From assembly GCA_003225555.1 (NCBI GenBank), contig QIAM01000021.1, forward strand, positions 1 to 62,764: a stretch of DNA of 62,764 nucleotides, in the 5' to 3' direction. This document shows, in pieces, positions 51,322 through 62,178 of this stretch. Each line of letters starts with the position of its first letter. Within the stretch, counting starts at the first letter, position 1. The notes under the pieces were generated by a model. The model ran no database searches and had not been told where the DNA came from. It saw only the letters and a program-made list of their open reading frames with translations. The stretch is from Acidobacteriota bacterium (GTDB taxonomy: Bacteria; Acidobacteriota; Terriglobia; Terriglobales; Acidobacteriaceae). A program made the translations under genes and the position numbers.

Positions 51322-51354
51322 TTTGAGGTTGCAATTCGCAACCTCAAAATCATA
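51320..51354 (-). promoter_or_regulatory. Palindromic operator at the ORF6N start codon
   Basis: ATTTTGAGGTTGCAA, T, TCGCAACCTCAAAAT (51320-51350) forms 15-bp arms with one mismatch; it includes the first two bases of the ATG at 51321. A TATGAT -10-like hexamer lies beside it (51349-51354, minus strand); a -35 candidate (CTTAAA) is weak. A repressor bound here would block both transcription start and, as RNA hairpin, the start codon. Confidence 0.65.
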
Positions 51355-51452
51355 AGCCGAAGCAATAGGAATTTAAGCTCGGAAGGCCAGATATTATTGC
51401 AGCCGGTGTCCCGTATCGGGCTAATAGCACCAGGATCGGTGCAACGGATTCT

Positions 51453-53249
<1,797 letters not shown>

Positions 53250-53654
53250 GCAAACCCCAGGGTTCTCTTGTGATAATAGGGAAGTGAGCTCGCGCGGGCA
53301 AGGACCGCAGTGTGTTGAGGCCGACTGGTCGGTTTGTCGCGACATCCGTTCGCTCTTTCACGTGCAACGCTTGTCTAATGTCGTCCTGAGCGCAGCAGAA
53401 GATTCGCGAAGCGAACCTTCTGCGGAGTCGAAGGATCCCTACCCGCTCCCGTGTCCACATGTGGAAAGGCATTTGTTGTTGCTTACGCCTGATCGGAGTT
53501 CTCGCATCAGATCCCAGGCGACCCGTGCGGCGGTCAAGGGCGCAGCCAATAATAGGGATCCTTCGACTCCGTGACTGCTTCGCATTCGCGAAGCAGTCAC
53601 TACGCTCAGGATGACTCTTTCAAGGAATCGAGAACAGCTCGAGGGAGACGCGAA
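53250..53654. repeat. Intergenic stretch with two family C repeats
   Basis: The 405-bp gap contains no gene. CGTCCTGAGCGCAGCAGAAG...GTCGAAGGATCCCTACCC lies at 53376-53450 and GATCCTTCGACTCCG...CGAAGCAGTCAC...CTCAGGATGAC at 53553-53615. The second encloses a GACTGCTTCGC hairpin. The repeats face each other. Confidence 0.6.
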
Positions 53655-54497
53655 TTACTCGCGCTTATTCGCCAGCTCCCAGGCCTTGGCATACTTCCAG
53701 GAAACGTAGACCGCGTGGTAGAGGTGCAGGAGCATGCCTTCGCGGCCGTCGAGGAATCCCAAGCGGAAGAAGTAGTTGTAGATGAAGGTCGCCAGCGGCC
53801 GCAGCACGATGTTGATCGCGCTGAACCGGACTTTACCTCGCACCGCAACCATCTCAGCAGCCAGCGACGAGTAGCGGTTCATGTGCTCGATAAAGTCGGA
53901 GAGCGTGGGGTAGGAGTGGTGGATCAAAGCGCCGCGCAATCGGCGTGGCGTTGCAACGACTCCGGGCCCAGGCAATTGTTGAAGGTCCAGGGTTTCGTGA
54001 ACCAGAGTTTCCTTGAACCTCCCTATGCCACGCCGGAATAGCCTTAACTTGCGGTCCGGCCAGAAACCTCCATGACTGATCCAGCGCCCGAGGAAGTAAT
54101 TGCGGCGCGGTATCCAAAAGCCGTTGACATAGAGCGGTTCGAGTTGTCCGTCAGGTGTCACGTGTGCGAACTTATGAATCGCGGGCCGCCATCGCGCCGT
54201 ATTCTCAACCTCGACGGCGAGCTGACTGCTAACTTCCTCATCTGCATCGACGGAAAGAATGTATTCGCCCTCTGCTTTGTCGATTGCGGAATTCTTTTGC
54301 GCGGCGTAGCCCTTCCATGCTTCGATGAATACCTTCGCGCCGAACGACTTGGCGATCTCGACGGTTCGGTCGGTCGAGCCGGAGTCGACGACGATAATCT
54401 CTCCTTTGCCGTCGGAGACCAGTGGCTTCACACTTTCGAGCGTGCGGGGCAAGTTTGCTTCTTCGTTGTGGGTGATGATGACCACAGACAGGATCAT
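53655..54497 (-). CDS. Family 2 glycosyltransferase (WaaE/KdtX-like)
   Basis: A 280-residue GT-A enzyme: LSVVIITHNEEANLPRTLESV, the EIIVVDSGSTDRT nucleotide site, and the metal-binding DxD-like ILSVDADEEVS. The C-terminal half (FRRGIGRFKETLVHE, LIHHSYPTLSDFIEHMNRYS) resembles LPS-core beta-1,4-glucosyltransferases of the WaaE type. It probably decorates LPS or a lipid carrier at the inner membrane. Confidence 0.88.
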   Translation of the reverse strand: MILSVVIITHNEEANLPRTLESVKPLVSDGKGEIIVVDSGSTDRTVEIAKSFGAKVFIEAWKGYAAQKNSAIDKAEGEYILSVDADEEVSSQLAVEVENTARWRPAIHKFAHVTPDGQLEPLYVNGFWIPRRNYFLGRWISHGGFWPDRKLRLFRRGIGRFKETLVHETLDLQQLPGPGVVATPRRLRGALIHHSYPTLSDFIEHMNRYSSLAAEMVAVRGKVRFSAINIVLRPLATFIYNYFFRLGFLDGREGMLLHLYHAVYVSWKYAKAWELANKRE

Positions 54498-54536
54498 CGC
54501 TTAGTCCTGCCTTTGTGGCTCTGGCGAGGAAGGCTG

Positions 54537-54582
54537 GCCGAGCTTTGCTCGGCTGGGACGGGCGAGGGCGCCCGTCCCCACA
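54537..54582 (+). repeat. Twin-hairpin repeat, family A, with changed stem
   Basis: GCCGAGC-TTT-GCTCGGC followed by GGACGGGC-GAGGGC-GCCCGTCC, both perfect. The loop GAGGGC is the same as in other copies while the stem reads GGACGGGC instead of GGACAGCC, with both sides changed. It lies in the 233-bp gap between the glycosyltransferase and cysK; I see nothing else there. Confidence 0.75.
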
Positions 54583-54730
54583 CGAGTTGGGCGATGCATC
54601 CCTTACCCGTGATGGCGACGGAGGCTGTCACGGGAGGTAAGGATATACGTTCGTTAGCCGGTGGAACATTCACCTGCGTTGGTATCGCGTCGTATTGGTT
54701 AGAGGGGTCTATTTTGTCTCGGCAGTGATC

Positions 54731-55702
54731 TTAGACCGGCACGGCTTCTGTAGGCATCTGCTGCGCCTGATTTCTCAATGATTCGAAAAGTATCGTGCTC
54801 AGGTAGCGCTCGCCGAAGTCGGGCAACACCACGACGATCAGCTTCCCGGCGTTTTCCGCACGCTTCGCCACTGCGATGGCCGCCCAGGCCGCCGCGCCGC
54901 AGGAAATTCCGACCAGCAAGCCCTCTTCCTTGGCCAGGCGGCGAGCCATGACGACGGCGTCATCGGTTGCCACCTGGACAATGTCGTCGATGAAGTCGGT
55001 GCGCAAGATTTCCGGGATGAACCCCGCTCCGATGCCTTGAATCTTGTGCGGGCTGGGTTTGCCTCCGGAAAGTACGGGACTGTCTTTGGGTTCCACCGCA
55101 ACGATCTTGAAGCCCGGTTTCTTGGGACGAATATATTCGCCAACACCGGTCAGCGTGCCGCCAGTGCCTACTCCGGCGACCATGATGTCGACCTTGCCCT
55201 CGGTGTCGTCCCAGATTTCGGGGCCGGTGGTCTCGCGGTGAATCTTGGGATTTGCCGGATTGGAGAACTGCTGCAGGATCACGCCTCCGGGGGTGTCCGC
55301 GAGAATTTCCTCGGCTTTGGCAATCGCCGCCTTCATGCCCTTCGGTCCGGGCGTGAGCACGATTTCGGCGCCCATGGCCATGAGCAGCACGCGTCGCTCC
55401 ATGCTCATCGTGTCGGGCATGGTGAGGATCAGGCGGTATCCCTTGACCGCAGCAGTGAAGGCCAGGCCGATGCCGGTATTGCCGCTGGTGGGCTCGATGA
55501 GCACGTTCTTGCCCGGATGAATCTTCCCAGCTTTTTCGGCTTCAACGATCATGCTGACGCCGATGCGGTCTTTCACGCTGCTGCAGGGATTGAAACCCTC
55601 GAGCTTGGCCGCGACCTTGGCTTGGCAACCAGCCGTGACTTTGTTGAGGTAGACCAGCGGCGTGCGGCCGATCAGTTCGGTGATGTCCTGAGCGATCTTC
55701 AA
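54731..55702 (-). CDS. cysK: Cysteine synthase A (O-acetylserine sulfhydrylase)
   Basis: A 323-residue PLP enzyme making cysteine from O-acetylserine and sulfide. The PLP lysine is in [14 protein letters not shown], the phosphate loop in [16 protein letters not shown], and the substrate loop in [17 protein letters not shown] 55702 is the start: GGGAGG lies 7 nt upstream and the protein begins [19 protein letters not shown] longer open frame to 55852 runs through a repeat and is not supported. Confidence 0.92.
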   Translation of the reverse strand: MKIAQDITELIGRTPLVYLNKVTAGCQAKVAAKLEGFNPCSSVKDRIGVSMIVEAEKAGKIHPGKNVLIEPTSGNTGIGLAFTAAVKGYRLILTMPDTMSMERRVLLMAMGAEIVLTPGPKGMKAAIAKAEEILADTPGGVILQQFSNPANPKIHRETTGPEIWDDTEGKVDIMVAGVGTGGTLTGVGEYIRPKKPGFKIVAVEPKDSPVLSGGKPSPHKIQGIGAGFIPEILRTDFIDDIVQVATDDAVVMARRLAKEEGLLVGISCGAAAWAAIAVAKRAENAGKLIVVVLPDFGERYLSTILFESLRNQAQQMPTEAVPV

Positions 55703-55775
55703 AGATTGCCTCCCATGCTTGCAATTGCAAAAGCTTAGTCTCAGCACTGCGAACGCAGAAAGCAAGGCCCGGGGT

Positions 55776-55844
55776 CGTCGTAGCGCCGCCGTCCCCGGCA
55801 GCTGTCCGGCGGGACAGCCGGCGGGACAGCCGGCGCTACGAATC
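55776..55844. repeat. Long inverted repeat with internal GGGACAGCCGGC tandem
   Basis: CGTAGCGCCG on the left pairs with CGGCGCTACG on the right; between them GGGACAGCCGGC occurs twice in tandem (spaced 12 bp). It is related to family A by the GACAGCC word. It lies between the cysK start and the TolC-type stop. Confidence 0.65.
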
Positions 55845-55848
55845 CGTG

Positions 55849-57918
55849 TCACTGCTGCGATGCCGTGGGCGTTGATGATGGCAGATCTTTGCGCGGCATC
55901 ACGTAGGGCACATTGGGAATCCGCGTGACCTGTCCGCGAGCGGCATCGTCGATGCTGATGCCGTAATGGTCCAGTAGCTGGCCGGTGGCGCGATCGAGTT
56001 CGACCTTGGATTTCTCGTAAGCGACCATCGCATTGACGAGGCCTGATTCGGCGGTCGCCAGCTGGCTCTGGAATTGAAGTACCGCCGTTGTGGTCGAGGT
56101 TCCGAACTGATATTTCTTCTGCTCGGCATCGAGCGACTGCCGACCCAGTTCGACTGCTGCGCGCGCGGAGTCGACGCTGGCACGGTTCTGCTGCATGGCG
56201 AACTGCGCATTGCGGACTTCGACGCCCACCTGGTTTTCGATCTGCTGCAAACGCATCTGCGCCTGGCGGTATTCCAACTCGGAGCGGATCTGGACGGCTT
56301 GAGCGGCGCGGTTTCGCAGCGGGATGTTCAGCTGCAAGCCGACGCCCTTGTCAGGAGCAGTAGAGTTGAAGAGCTGATTGACGGTGCCGCCGTAGCTTGT
56401 TAAGGGCACGATGGGGTGCTGGTTGAGCGTTGGGTCAGGATTGGCGGCGGCACAGCCAAACTGCAACTGTTGCGCGGTCTCGGGGGTTGAACACAGGCCA
56501 GCCGGGTTCTGGGCACCGCCCAGGCCCGATCCTCCATAGTAGGCAAACAGATCGAGGCTCGGCAGCAACGAGCTGCGTACCGCCTTGTTGCTCAATTCAC
56601 GACTATTCAAGTCGATACGCGATTCGACCAGCTCGGGCCGATGGCGAAGAGACTCGCTGATCAAGTCGTCAATGGGAACCACTGGCTCCTGGGCGGGCAC
56701 GTCCATGGTGGAGGTGGGGATCACCTCCGCCGTGGCCAGAGCCGGATCCTTCAGCGTGCGCGTGACCGCGTTTTTCATGAGCAGCTGCTGCAACTCGAGA
56801 TCAGTCCTGGCCTTCGTCACCAACTGCTGATCCTGCGCTACGGTGCTTTGTGCGCGCACGACTTCGATGGGCGCGAGGCTGCCGATCTCTACCTGCTTCT
56901 TCGTGTCAGAAAGGGTCTTCTGCGCAAAAGCGAGTGACTCGTTCTGCACGCGCACGTTTTCGTAGGCAAAGACCAAGTCCCAATAAATGTTCTCGATCTG
57001 GTCGACGGAGTCGATGATCTGCAGGCGGAAAGCGACATCGGAAAGTTCCCGATTATTCTTGGCGATGTGAATGAAACGCGTATTCGGCGCGAAGCCAAAG
57101 CCTTGCAGCAAGTGCTGAGTGACCGTCGCCCTGAAGTTTGAATTGATCTGGGGGCTCAGGCTGGTGAAAATGTTGTTGCTGGTTCCGCGCGTGTTGTTGA
57201 AGCCCACGGACAGGTTTGTGCCCCACTGGAAGGCCTGGTTATAGGCAAAATCAACCGTTCCGGTGTTTTGTACGAGCAAAGGCACTGAGAAGGAGCTGCT
57301 CGTCTTCTGATTGAAGTGGTCTTCCTGAAGCGTCCCAGTTAGGACTGGGTCGAAGCTTCCAATCTGCGGTCCAAAGCCCAGCGTCGAGCTGACCAGACCG
57401 TTGGTACCGGCGCCGAGCCCGCCCGCTCCCAAGCTGGTTCCGCCAGTCGCTGCACCGGACTGGGCTCCGATACCGCCAACGCCTCCTCCGGGCGTATTTA
57501 GCACAAGGCCCACAGGAGTACCCAGAATCGTCGCGCCAGCTCTCGCGCGCAGGATGTCGGTGTCGGCAATATTCAACGTGTAGCGGGCGATGGCGATGTC
57601 GAGATTGTTCTCGAGCGCGAGGGCAATAGCGTCATTCAGCGAGAGATAGAGCTTGCCATCGTGCATCAGCGCATCGATCCGCGCCGTGTTCGCCAGGTTC
57701 GGCGGAGCCAGGTGCCGTGGCCTGTATGGTGCGATCGGATTCGGGAAATGCGAGGCTGGCTTCGTATAGTTCAAGACAGGGATAGAGCGCGTTTCCGGCG
57801 TCGCCTGCGGTGTAGGACCAGTGGGTGGCTCCTGCGCCCAGCATGTAAGGGCAAGACTTCCAAATAAGACTGCGAGGGCGACGAGCCGGATCGGGAAAGC
57901 GAAAGCTGCGAATGGCAT
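55849..57918 (-). CDS. TolC-family outer-membrane efflux protein
   Basis: A 689-residue protein with a signal peptide ([17 protein letters not shown]) and two tandem OEP domains of long coiled helices ([22 protein letters not shown]...; [76 protein letters not shown]). It is longer than E. coli TolC because of Gly/Pro-rich N-terminal and loop inserts. It should form an outer-membrane channel with an ABC or RND pump that is not in the window. Confidence 0.9.
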   Translation of the reverse strand: MPFAAFAFPIRLVALAVLFGSLALTCWAQEPPTGPTPQATPETRSIPVLNYTKPASHFPNPIAPYRPRHLAPPNLANTARIDALMHDGKLYLSLNDAIALALENNLDIAIARYTLNIADTDILRARAGATILGTPVGLVLNTPGGGVGGIGAQSGAATGGTSLGAGGLGAGTNGLVSSTLGFGPQIGSFDPVLTGTLQEDHFNQKTSSSFSVPLLVQNTGTVDFAYNQAFQWGTNLSVGFNNTRGTSNNIFTSLSPQINSNFRATVTQHLLQGFGFAPNTRFIHIAKNNRELSDVAFRLQIIDSVDQIENIYWDLVFAYENVRVQNESLAFAQKTLSDTKKQVEIGSLAPIEVVRAQSTVAQDQQLVTKARTDLELQQLLMKNAVTRTLKDPALATAEVIPTSTMDVPAQEPVVPIDDLISESLRHRPELVESRIDLNSRELSNKAVRSSLLPSLDLFAYYGGSGLGGAQNPAGLCSTPETAQQLQFGCAAANPDPTLNQHPIVPLTSYGGTVNQLFNSTAPDKGVGLQLNIPLRNRAAQAVQIRSELEYRQAQMRLQQIENQVGVEVRNAQFAMQQNRASVDSARAAVELGRQSLDAEQKKYQFGTSTTTAVLQFQSQLATAESGLVNAMVAYEKSKVELDRATGQLLDHYGISIDDAARGQVTRIPNVPYVMPRKDLPSSTPTASQQ

Positions 57919-58399
57919 CTACTTATCTCCGTTCGATACAACCAGGTTCGATACAGCCAGTAAGATCGTGCGGCAAAAATTAAGACTTGGTGTTGACCTG
58001 AAACAGCTAGACCCGCAAAAACCAAAGCCTCTACTCAGGCATTGATACGCAATTACGCGCGCCGGGGTTCCTAGAAAAAGAAGGTTCCTGTAAGCGGGCA
58101 TTCACGGGCTTTCGATAGTCCGGTTGCCGTTCACGCTCCCCGGATTTCGGGGTGGTGATCAGAAACGCGATCTTCATCCTTCGTTCTCGAACATCTGGGA
58201 CTGAGTTTTCCTTGAAGCGAACCAGTATATCTGACTCTCCTGAGCCTGTTTTCGACGCTCTACGGCGCACGGAACTGATAAAGTGCTCGCCACGAGCGGA
58301 TTATTTCCGTGATCCGTCGCGGCGTTCATTGTTGTGCCAAACGACATCCGTGAAAATGCATTGGATGAGCGGACCTGCGCCCAGGACTCGAAAGATCGC
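57919..58399. other. Divergent intergenic region of tolC-like and truA genes
   Basis: About 480 bp without a convincing gene. Two direct repeats GTTCGATACA (57931-57940 and 57946-57955) lie just upstream of the TolC-type start and might be an operator. A 48-codon frame on the minus strand (ATG 58174) has no supporting features. No promoter was clear. Confidence 0.4.
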
Positions 58400-59212
58400 A
58401 TGCGTAATCTCAAACTGATTCTCTCCTACGATGGGTCTGAGTTTTCCGGATGGCAGGTGCAGCCTGACGCGACGACGGTGCAGGGGACACTCGCCTCAGC
58501 CATTGGACGGATAACGGGAGAAAAGGTCTTGCCGCAAGGCTCGGGACGTACCGACGCGGGCGTGCATGCGCTCGCCCAGGCGGTGACATTTGTCACTGAG
58601 TCTTCCGTCCCCACGGAGAATTTCATGAAGGCGCTGAACGATATTTTGCCGGCATCGGTGCGCGTGCTGGAGGTGGCAGAGGCGTTGCCGGAGTTTCATG
58701 CGCGGTACTCGGCGCGCTCGAAGACTTATCGGTATCGGATTTATCGGGGCTCGATTTGTCCGCCGTTTCTGGCGCGGTATGTGTGGCACTTTCCGTACCC
58801 GCTGGATGAGGAGGCGATGGAGCGGGCGGCGGGGTTGGTGGTGGGCGAGCATGACTTCACTTCGTTTGCGGCGGTGGATCCGGAGAAAGGCATGAACCAC
58901 CAAGGACACCCCTCGGCTTCGCTCGGGGCAGGCTCCGGTACACAAAGGAAAAAACACGAGGCGTCGAACCTGCGTCGGATTTTCTCTTCGAGCTGGGAGC
59001 GCAAGGAGGAAGAGTTGGTTTACACGGTTCGTGGTACCGGTTTTCTACACCACATGGTTCGCAATCTAGTGGGAACGTTCATTCTGGTGGGCAAGAAGAC
59101 GCCGCAAGTCGAGGATATGACGCGGATCTTGGAGGCGCACAATCGGTCGGCCGCGGGTGCGACAGCGCCGGCCAGCGGACTGTATCTGGTGGGTGTGGAG
59201 TACTCGGAATAG
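58400..59212 (+). CDS. truA: tRNA pseudouridine(38-40) synthase, with an in-frame repeat insertion
   Basis: TruA modifies positions 38-40 of tRNA anticodon arms. The 270-residue protein starts MRNLKLILSYDGSEFSGWQ, has the catalytic Asp in GSGRTDAGVHALAQ, YRYRIYRG, and the C-terminal GTGFLHHMVRNLVGTFILVG. Residues about 165-187 (MNHQGHPSASLGAGSGTQRK...) are absent from the usual family layout and are translated from a dispersed repeat. The insert lies in a loop before RRIFSSSWER, so the enzyme may still fold. Confidence 0.9.
   Translation: MRNLKLILSYDGSEFSGWQVQPDATTVQGTLASAIGRITGEKVLPQGSGRTDAGVHALAQAVTFVTESSVPTENFMKALNDILPASVRVLEVAEALPEFHARYSARSKTYRYRIYRGSICPPFLARYVWHFPYPLDEEAMERAAGLVVGEHDFTSFAAVDPEKGMNHQGHPSASLGAGSGTQRKKHEASNLRRIFSSSWERKEEELVYTVRGTGFLHHMVRNLVGTFILVGKKTPQVEDMTRILEAHNRSAAGATAPASGLYLVGVEYSE
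58895..58955. repeat. Nested family D/C repeat inserted in truA
   Basis: AACCACCAAGGACACC opens a family D element; CCTCGGCTTCGCTCGGGGCA and GGCTCCG follow as family C; ACACAAAGG closes D. The length keeps the truA frame. Confidence 0.65.
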
Positions 59213-59243
59213 TCAACTTTGCGCGGGCGGAGAGGCACATAGC

Positions 59244-59933
59244 GTGAACGAGATGATTTCTGGCGGGAGGGGATGGCGCGACAGCGTGTGGTTGGCAGTC
59301 GCCGAGTTCGCCATCGTGGCAGGGCTGTTTTACGCCGATGTGCACCATCACATTTATGTCAGTAAGACTCCGTACTTATTTCTGCTGGGATGGGCCTCGC
59401 TGCGACTGCGCGGGATGCGATGGAACGATGTCGGGTTCGCGCGGCCGCGAAGTTGGGGGAACGCTCTCCTGGTGGGAATCGTGGCCGGCGTCGCCATGGA
59501 AGCGTTGGAGGTGTTTGTCACGCAGCCGCTGCTGGCCCGGTGGCTGGGGAAAATGCCGGATTTGTCCGACTTCGCGGGAATGGTCGGCAATCTGAAGTTG
59601 ATGCTCATCTACATGCTTTTGCTCTGGACGCTGGGCGCTTTGGGAGAGGAGTTGGTGTATCGCGGCTACCTCATGAACCGCGTGGCCGACATGCTTCGGA
59701 ATAACAAGGCCGCGTGGATCGTGAGCCTCCTGGTGGTAAGCGTCATTTTCGGATGCGCACACCTGGACCAGGGAAGCACGGGCATGATCGAGAATATTTT
59801 GGCCGGGCTTCTGCTCGGCGGGTTGTATCTCGCCTGTGGCAGAAACCTTGCCGTACCGGTCATCGCGCACGCTCTCGGGGATACGATTGATTTCGTACTG
59901 ATCTACCTGGGGAAGTATCCGGGGATGAAGTAA
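59244..59933 (+). CDS. CPBP-family intramembrane metalloprotease
   Basis: A 229-residue protein with about seven membrane helices and the CPBP (Abi/CAAX-like) motifs: ALGEELVYRGYLMNRV (EExxxR), SVIFGCAHLDQG (His) and VPVIAHALGDTIDF (His). Such proteases cleave prenylated or bacteriocin-like peptides or immunity substrates; the target is unknown. GTG 59244 is favoured, since GGAGAGG lies 10 nt upstream; ATG 59253 is also in frame. Confidence 0.85.
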   Translation: MNEMISGGRGWRDSVWLAVAEFAIVAGLFYADVHHHIYVSKTPYLFLLGWASLRLRGMRWNDVGFARPRSWGNALLVGIVAGVAMEALEVFVTQPLLARWLGKMPDLSDFAGMVGNLKLMLIYMLLLWTLGALGEELVYRGYLMNRVADMLRNNKAAWIVSLLVVSVIFGCAHLDQGSTGMIENILAGLLLGGLYLACGRNLAVPVIAHALGDTIDFVLIYLGKYPGMK

Positions 59934-60003
59934 GAGGCGACGCTGCTATGGACAGACGCGATGCGACGGAGCAGGCTAGGTCTGAAGGATACGGCTATTG
60001 GGC

Positions 60004-61575
60004 ATGAGGAGCGAATCGGAAATTGCGGTGCGGAGCGTTGTGTCGGTGAATCCGGCAACGGGCGAAGTGCTGCGCGAATTCGAATGCGCGAGTGGGGATG
60101 AAGTCAACGCGGCTGTGGCGCGGGCGCACGCGGCGCAGGAGGCCTGGAGCGATCTGGGTGTGCGCAAGCGGATTGCGGTGCTGCGGGAATTTCAGCGCGA
60201 GCTGCACGAGAGGAAGTCTGAGATCGCAGACGCGATTACGCGCGCGGCGGGCAAGCCACGGGCGGAGGCGCTGGTCACCGAAGTTCTAGTTGTGCTGGAT
60301 GCGGCCAGGTTCCTGATCGAAAATGGGCATCGCTTGCTGCGCGATGAGGCATTGCCGCACGGAAATCTTGCAACCAAGGCCAAGTCGGGCAGACTGGTCC
60401 GCGAGCCTTACGGGGTGATTGGGATCATTTCGCCGTGGAATTATCCGTTTTCGATTCCAGCGACGGAGACTCTGGCGGCGATGGTGTCAGGGAATGCGGT
60501 CGTGCTGAAGCCGTCGGAATTTACCTCAGGGGTCGCGATCGAGCTAAGTGCGTTGCTGCATGCAGCGGGCGTGCCGGAGGATGTGTTTCAGGTGGTCGTC
60601 GGCGACGCAGCTGCCGGTGCGGCCCTCACTCAAGCTCCGATTGACAAGCTGGTTTTCACCGGGAGCGTGGCGACCGGGAAGAGTATTGCAGCGGCTGCCG
60701 CGGCGCGGTTGCTGCCTATCGTTCTGGAGTTGGGTGGGAAGGATCCCATGCTGGTGCTCGACGATGCGGATGTTGACGTCGCGTCGAGCGCGGCGGTTTG
60801 GGGAGCGTTCGTAAATGCCGGGCAGACTTGCCTGTCGGTAGAGCGGTGCTATGTGCATCGCAGTTTGTATGAAACTTTTCTTCGTGCTTGCACCGAGAAA
60901 ACGAAGAAGCTGCGCGTGGGACACGGAGAGGACCGCGAGACCGACGTGGGGCCGATGATCCACGAGCGGCAGTTGCGCATCGTGGAGGCGCAGGTCGAGG
61001 ACGCGAAGGCGCGCGGGGCGCGGGTTTTGGCCGGCGGAACTCGGTTGCGGGATCTCGGAGCCAACTTCTACGCTCCGACCCTGCTGGCCGATGTGACCCA
61101 CGAGATGCGGATCATGGAGGATGAGACTTTCGGCCCGGTGCTGCCGGTCGCGGGGTTTGATACTGATGACGAAGCGGTGCGGCTGGCGAATGACTCTGAC
61201 TATGGGCTCGCGGCCAGTGTGTGGACGCGGGACCGTGCGCGCGGCGAGCGCCTGGCGCGGCGCATTCAGGCTGGGACTGTGATGGTGAATGATGTGATCT
61301 CGTGCTTCGGTGTCAGCGAGGCTCCGCATGGAGGCGTCAAGGCCAGCGGGACGGGAAGGACGCACGGGCGCTTTGGGTTGGAGGAGATGGTGCGGCTGAA
61401 GTATCTGGACTCGGATTGGATGCCGGGGATGAAAAAAGTTTGGTGGTATGGGTATGGAGAGAGTTTTGCGCGGCAGATGGAAGGGTTTCTGGATATGCAG
61501 TTTGCTCGTGGGTTTGGACAGCGGTTGCGAGGGGCTTTGCGGGCGGCGGGAGTTTTGCGACGGGAGCAGTTGTGA
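60004..61575 (+). CDS. NAD(P)-dependent aldehyde dehydrogenase
   Basis: A 523-residue ALDH. The Rossmann nucleotide loop is in FTGSVATGKSI, the catalytic Glu in LELGGKDPM and the catalytic Cys in NAGQTCLSVERCY; PWNYPF and EDETFGPVLPVAGF are further signatures. A C-terminal extension (about 470-523, WWYGYGESFARQMEGFLDM) exceeds the usual length and may be membrane-associated, as in long-chain fatty aldehyde dehydrogenases. ATG 60004 is the start. Confidence 0.92.
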   Translation: MRSESEIAVRSVVSVNPATGEVLREFECASGDEVNAAVARAHAAQEAWSDLGVRKRIAVLREFQRELHERKSEIADAITRAAGKPRAEALVTEVLVVLDAARFLIENGHRLLRDEALPHGNLATKAKSGRLVREPYGVIGIISPWNYPFSIPATETLAAMVSGNAVVLKPSEFTSGVAIELSALLHAAGVPEDVFQVVVGDAAAGAALTQAPIDKLVFTGSVATGKSIAAAAAARLLPIVLELGGKDPMLVLDDADVDVASSAAVWGAFVNAGQTCLSVERCYVHRSLYETFLRACTEKTKKLRVGHGEDRETDVGPMIHERQLRIVEAQVEDAKARGARVLAGGTRLRDLGANFYAPTLLADVTHEMRIMEDETFGPVLPVAGFDTDDEAVRLANDSDYGLAASVWTRDRARGERLARRIQAGTVMVNDVISCFGVSEAPHGGVKASGTGRTHGRFGLEEMVRLKYLDSDWMPGMKKVWWYGYGESFARQMEGFLDMQFARGFGQRLRGALRAAGVLRREQL

Positions 61576-61577
61576 GT

Positions 61578-61623
61578 AGCCGAGCTTCGCCTCGGCTGGA
61601 CAGCCGAGGGCGGCTGTCCCCAC
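61578..61623 (+). repeat. Twin-hairpin repeat, family A
   Basis: AGCCGAG-CTTCGC-CTCGGCT, then GGACAGCC-GAGGGC-GGCTGTCC and CCCACA. It begins 2 bp after the aldehyde dehydrogenase stop, in terminator position. Confidence 0.75.
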
Positions 61624-61718
61624 ATGGGCCGGGGAGATTCCGGCTGCCGGGCACTTCCTGGCTTTTCGGATACAATGGCGCTCGTAAGGCCAATTCTGGC
61701 GGCGTTCGGGCCGCGTGA

Positions 61719-62081
61719 ATGAGGGTAATGGCTTTGGCAACGGGCGAAATCTCTACTTCGGGTACGCAAGCTCCTCCCCAACTTCCGCATCACAAAGTCA
61801 AAATCAAGAAGGACGGGCAGCGGGCCTGCAACGAGAAAAACGAGAAGGGAAAATTCTGCGGCGGGCATTTAAAGCGGTGGTTTTATGCCACCGACGTGAT
61901 CGAGCAGGCTTGCGGCGATGCCGAAAAGGCTTGGGGTAAGAATGCCGAAGTTTATCGCTGCGAACACTGCAAGACCCTGTATCTGCCGAATCCTGGGGAA
62001 GCAGTGTTGAATGTTGCTGGGCAGGGCCGGATTTCGGTGTTTGGGTTGACCTTGCCGCCGAAGGAAGAAAAGAAGAGCTAG
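61719..62081 (+). CDS. Small Cys/His-rich conserved protein
   Basis: A 120-residue protein with a likely zinc site: RACNEKNEKGKFCGGHLKRWF, then ACGDAEKAW and YRCEHCKTLYLP. The layout suggests a treble-clef or ribbon for binding RNA or protein, but I do not know the family. ATG 61719 (or 61728) starts it. It lies between the dehydrogenase and the DRE-TIM gene, with a hairpin on each side. Confidence 0.65.
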   Translation: MRVMALATGEISTSGTQAPPQLPHHKVKIKKDGQRACNEKNEKGKFCGGHLKRWFYATDVIEQACGDAEKAWGKNAEVYRCEHCKTLYLPNPGEAVLNVAGQGRISVFGLTLPPKEEKKS

Positions 62082-62124
62082 CCGACCTTCGCTCGGCCGG
62101 ACAGCCGAGGCGACTGTCGCTACG
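62080..62124 (+). repeat. Twin-hairpin repeat, family A, degenerate
   Basis: GCCGA-CCTTCGC-TCGGC, then GGACAG...CTGTCG with a GAGGC loop remnant. It follows the Cys/His gene stop within 2 bp. Confidence 0.6.
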
Positions 62125-62132
62125 TAGGATTT

Positions 62133-62170
62133 GCTAGAAGCTAGCAGCTAGGAGCTAGAAGCTAGAAGCT
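62133..62170. repeat. AGCTAGAAGCTAGC short iterated repeat, second copy
   Basis: GCTAGAAGCTAGCAGCTAGG and GAGCTAGAAGCTAGAAGCTG form overlapping iterations like those at 5882-5912, again just before a gene start. Confidence 0.6.
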
Positions 62171-62178
62171 GTTTTCGC

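Noticed and set aside
55790..55840. CRISPR-like tandem repeat
   Set aside because: Only two 12-bp units with no spacers of even size; it is part of a dispersed inverted repeat.
58031..58174. A 48-codon minus-strand frame upstream of truA
   Set aside because: The composition is not coding-like, no ribosome site is visible and there is no paralogue in the window.
60544..61740. A 398-codon minus-strand frame
   Set aside because: It is antisense to the aldehyde dehydrogenase gene and lacks any domain pattern.
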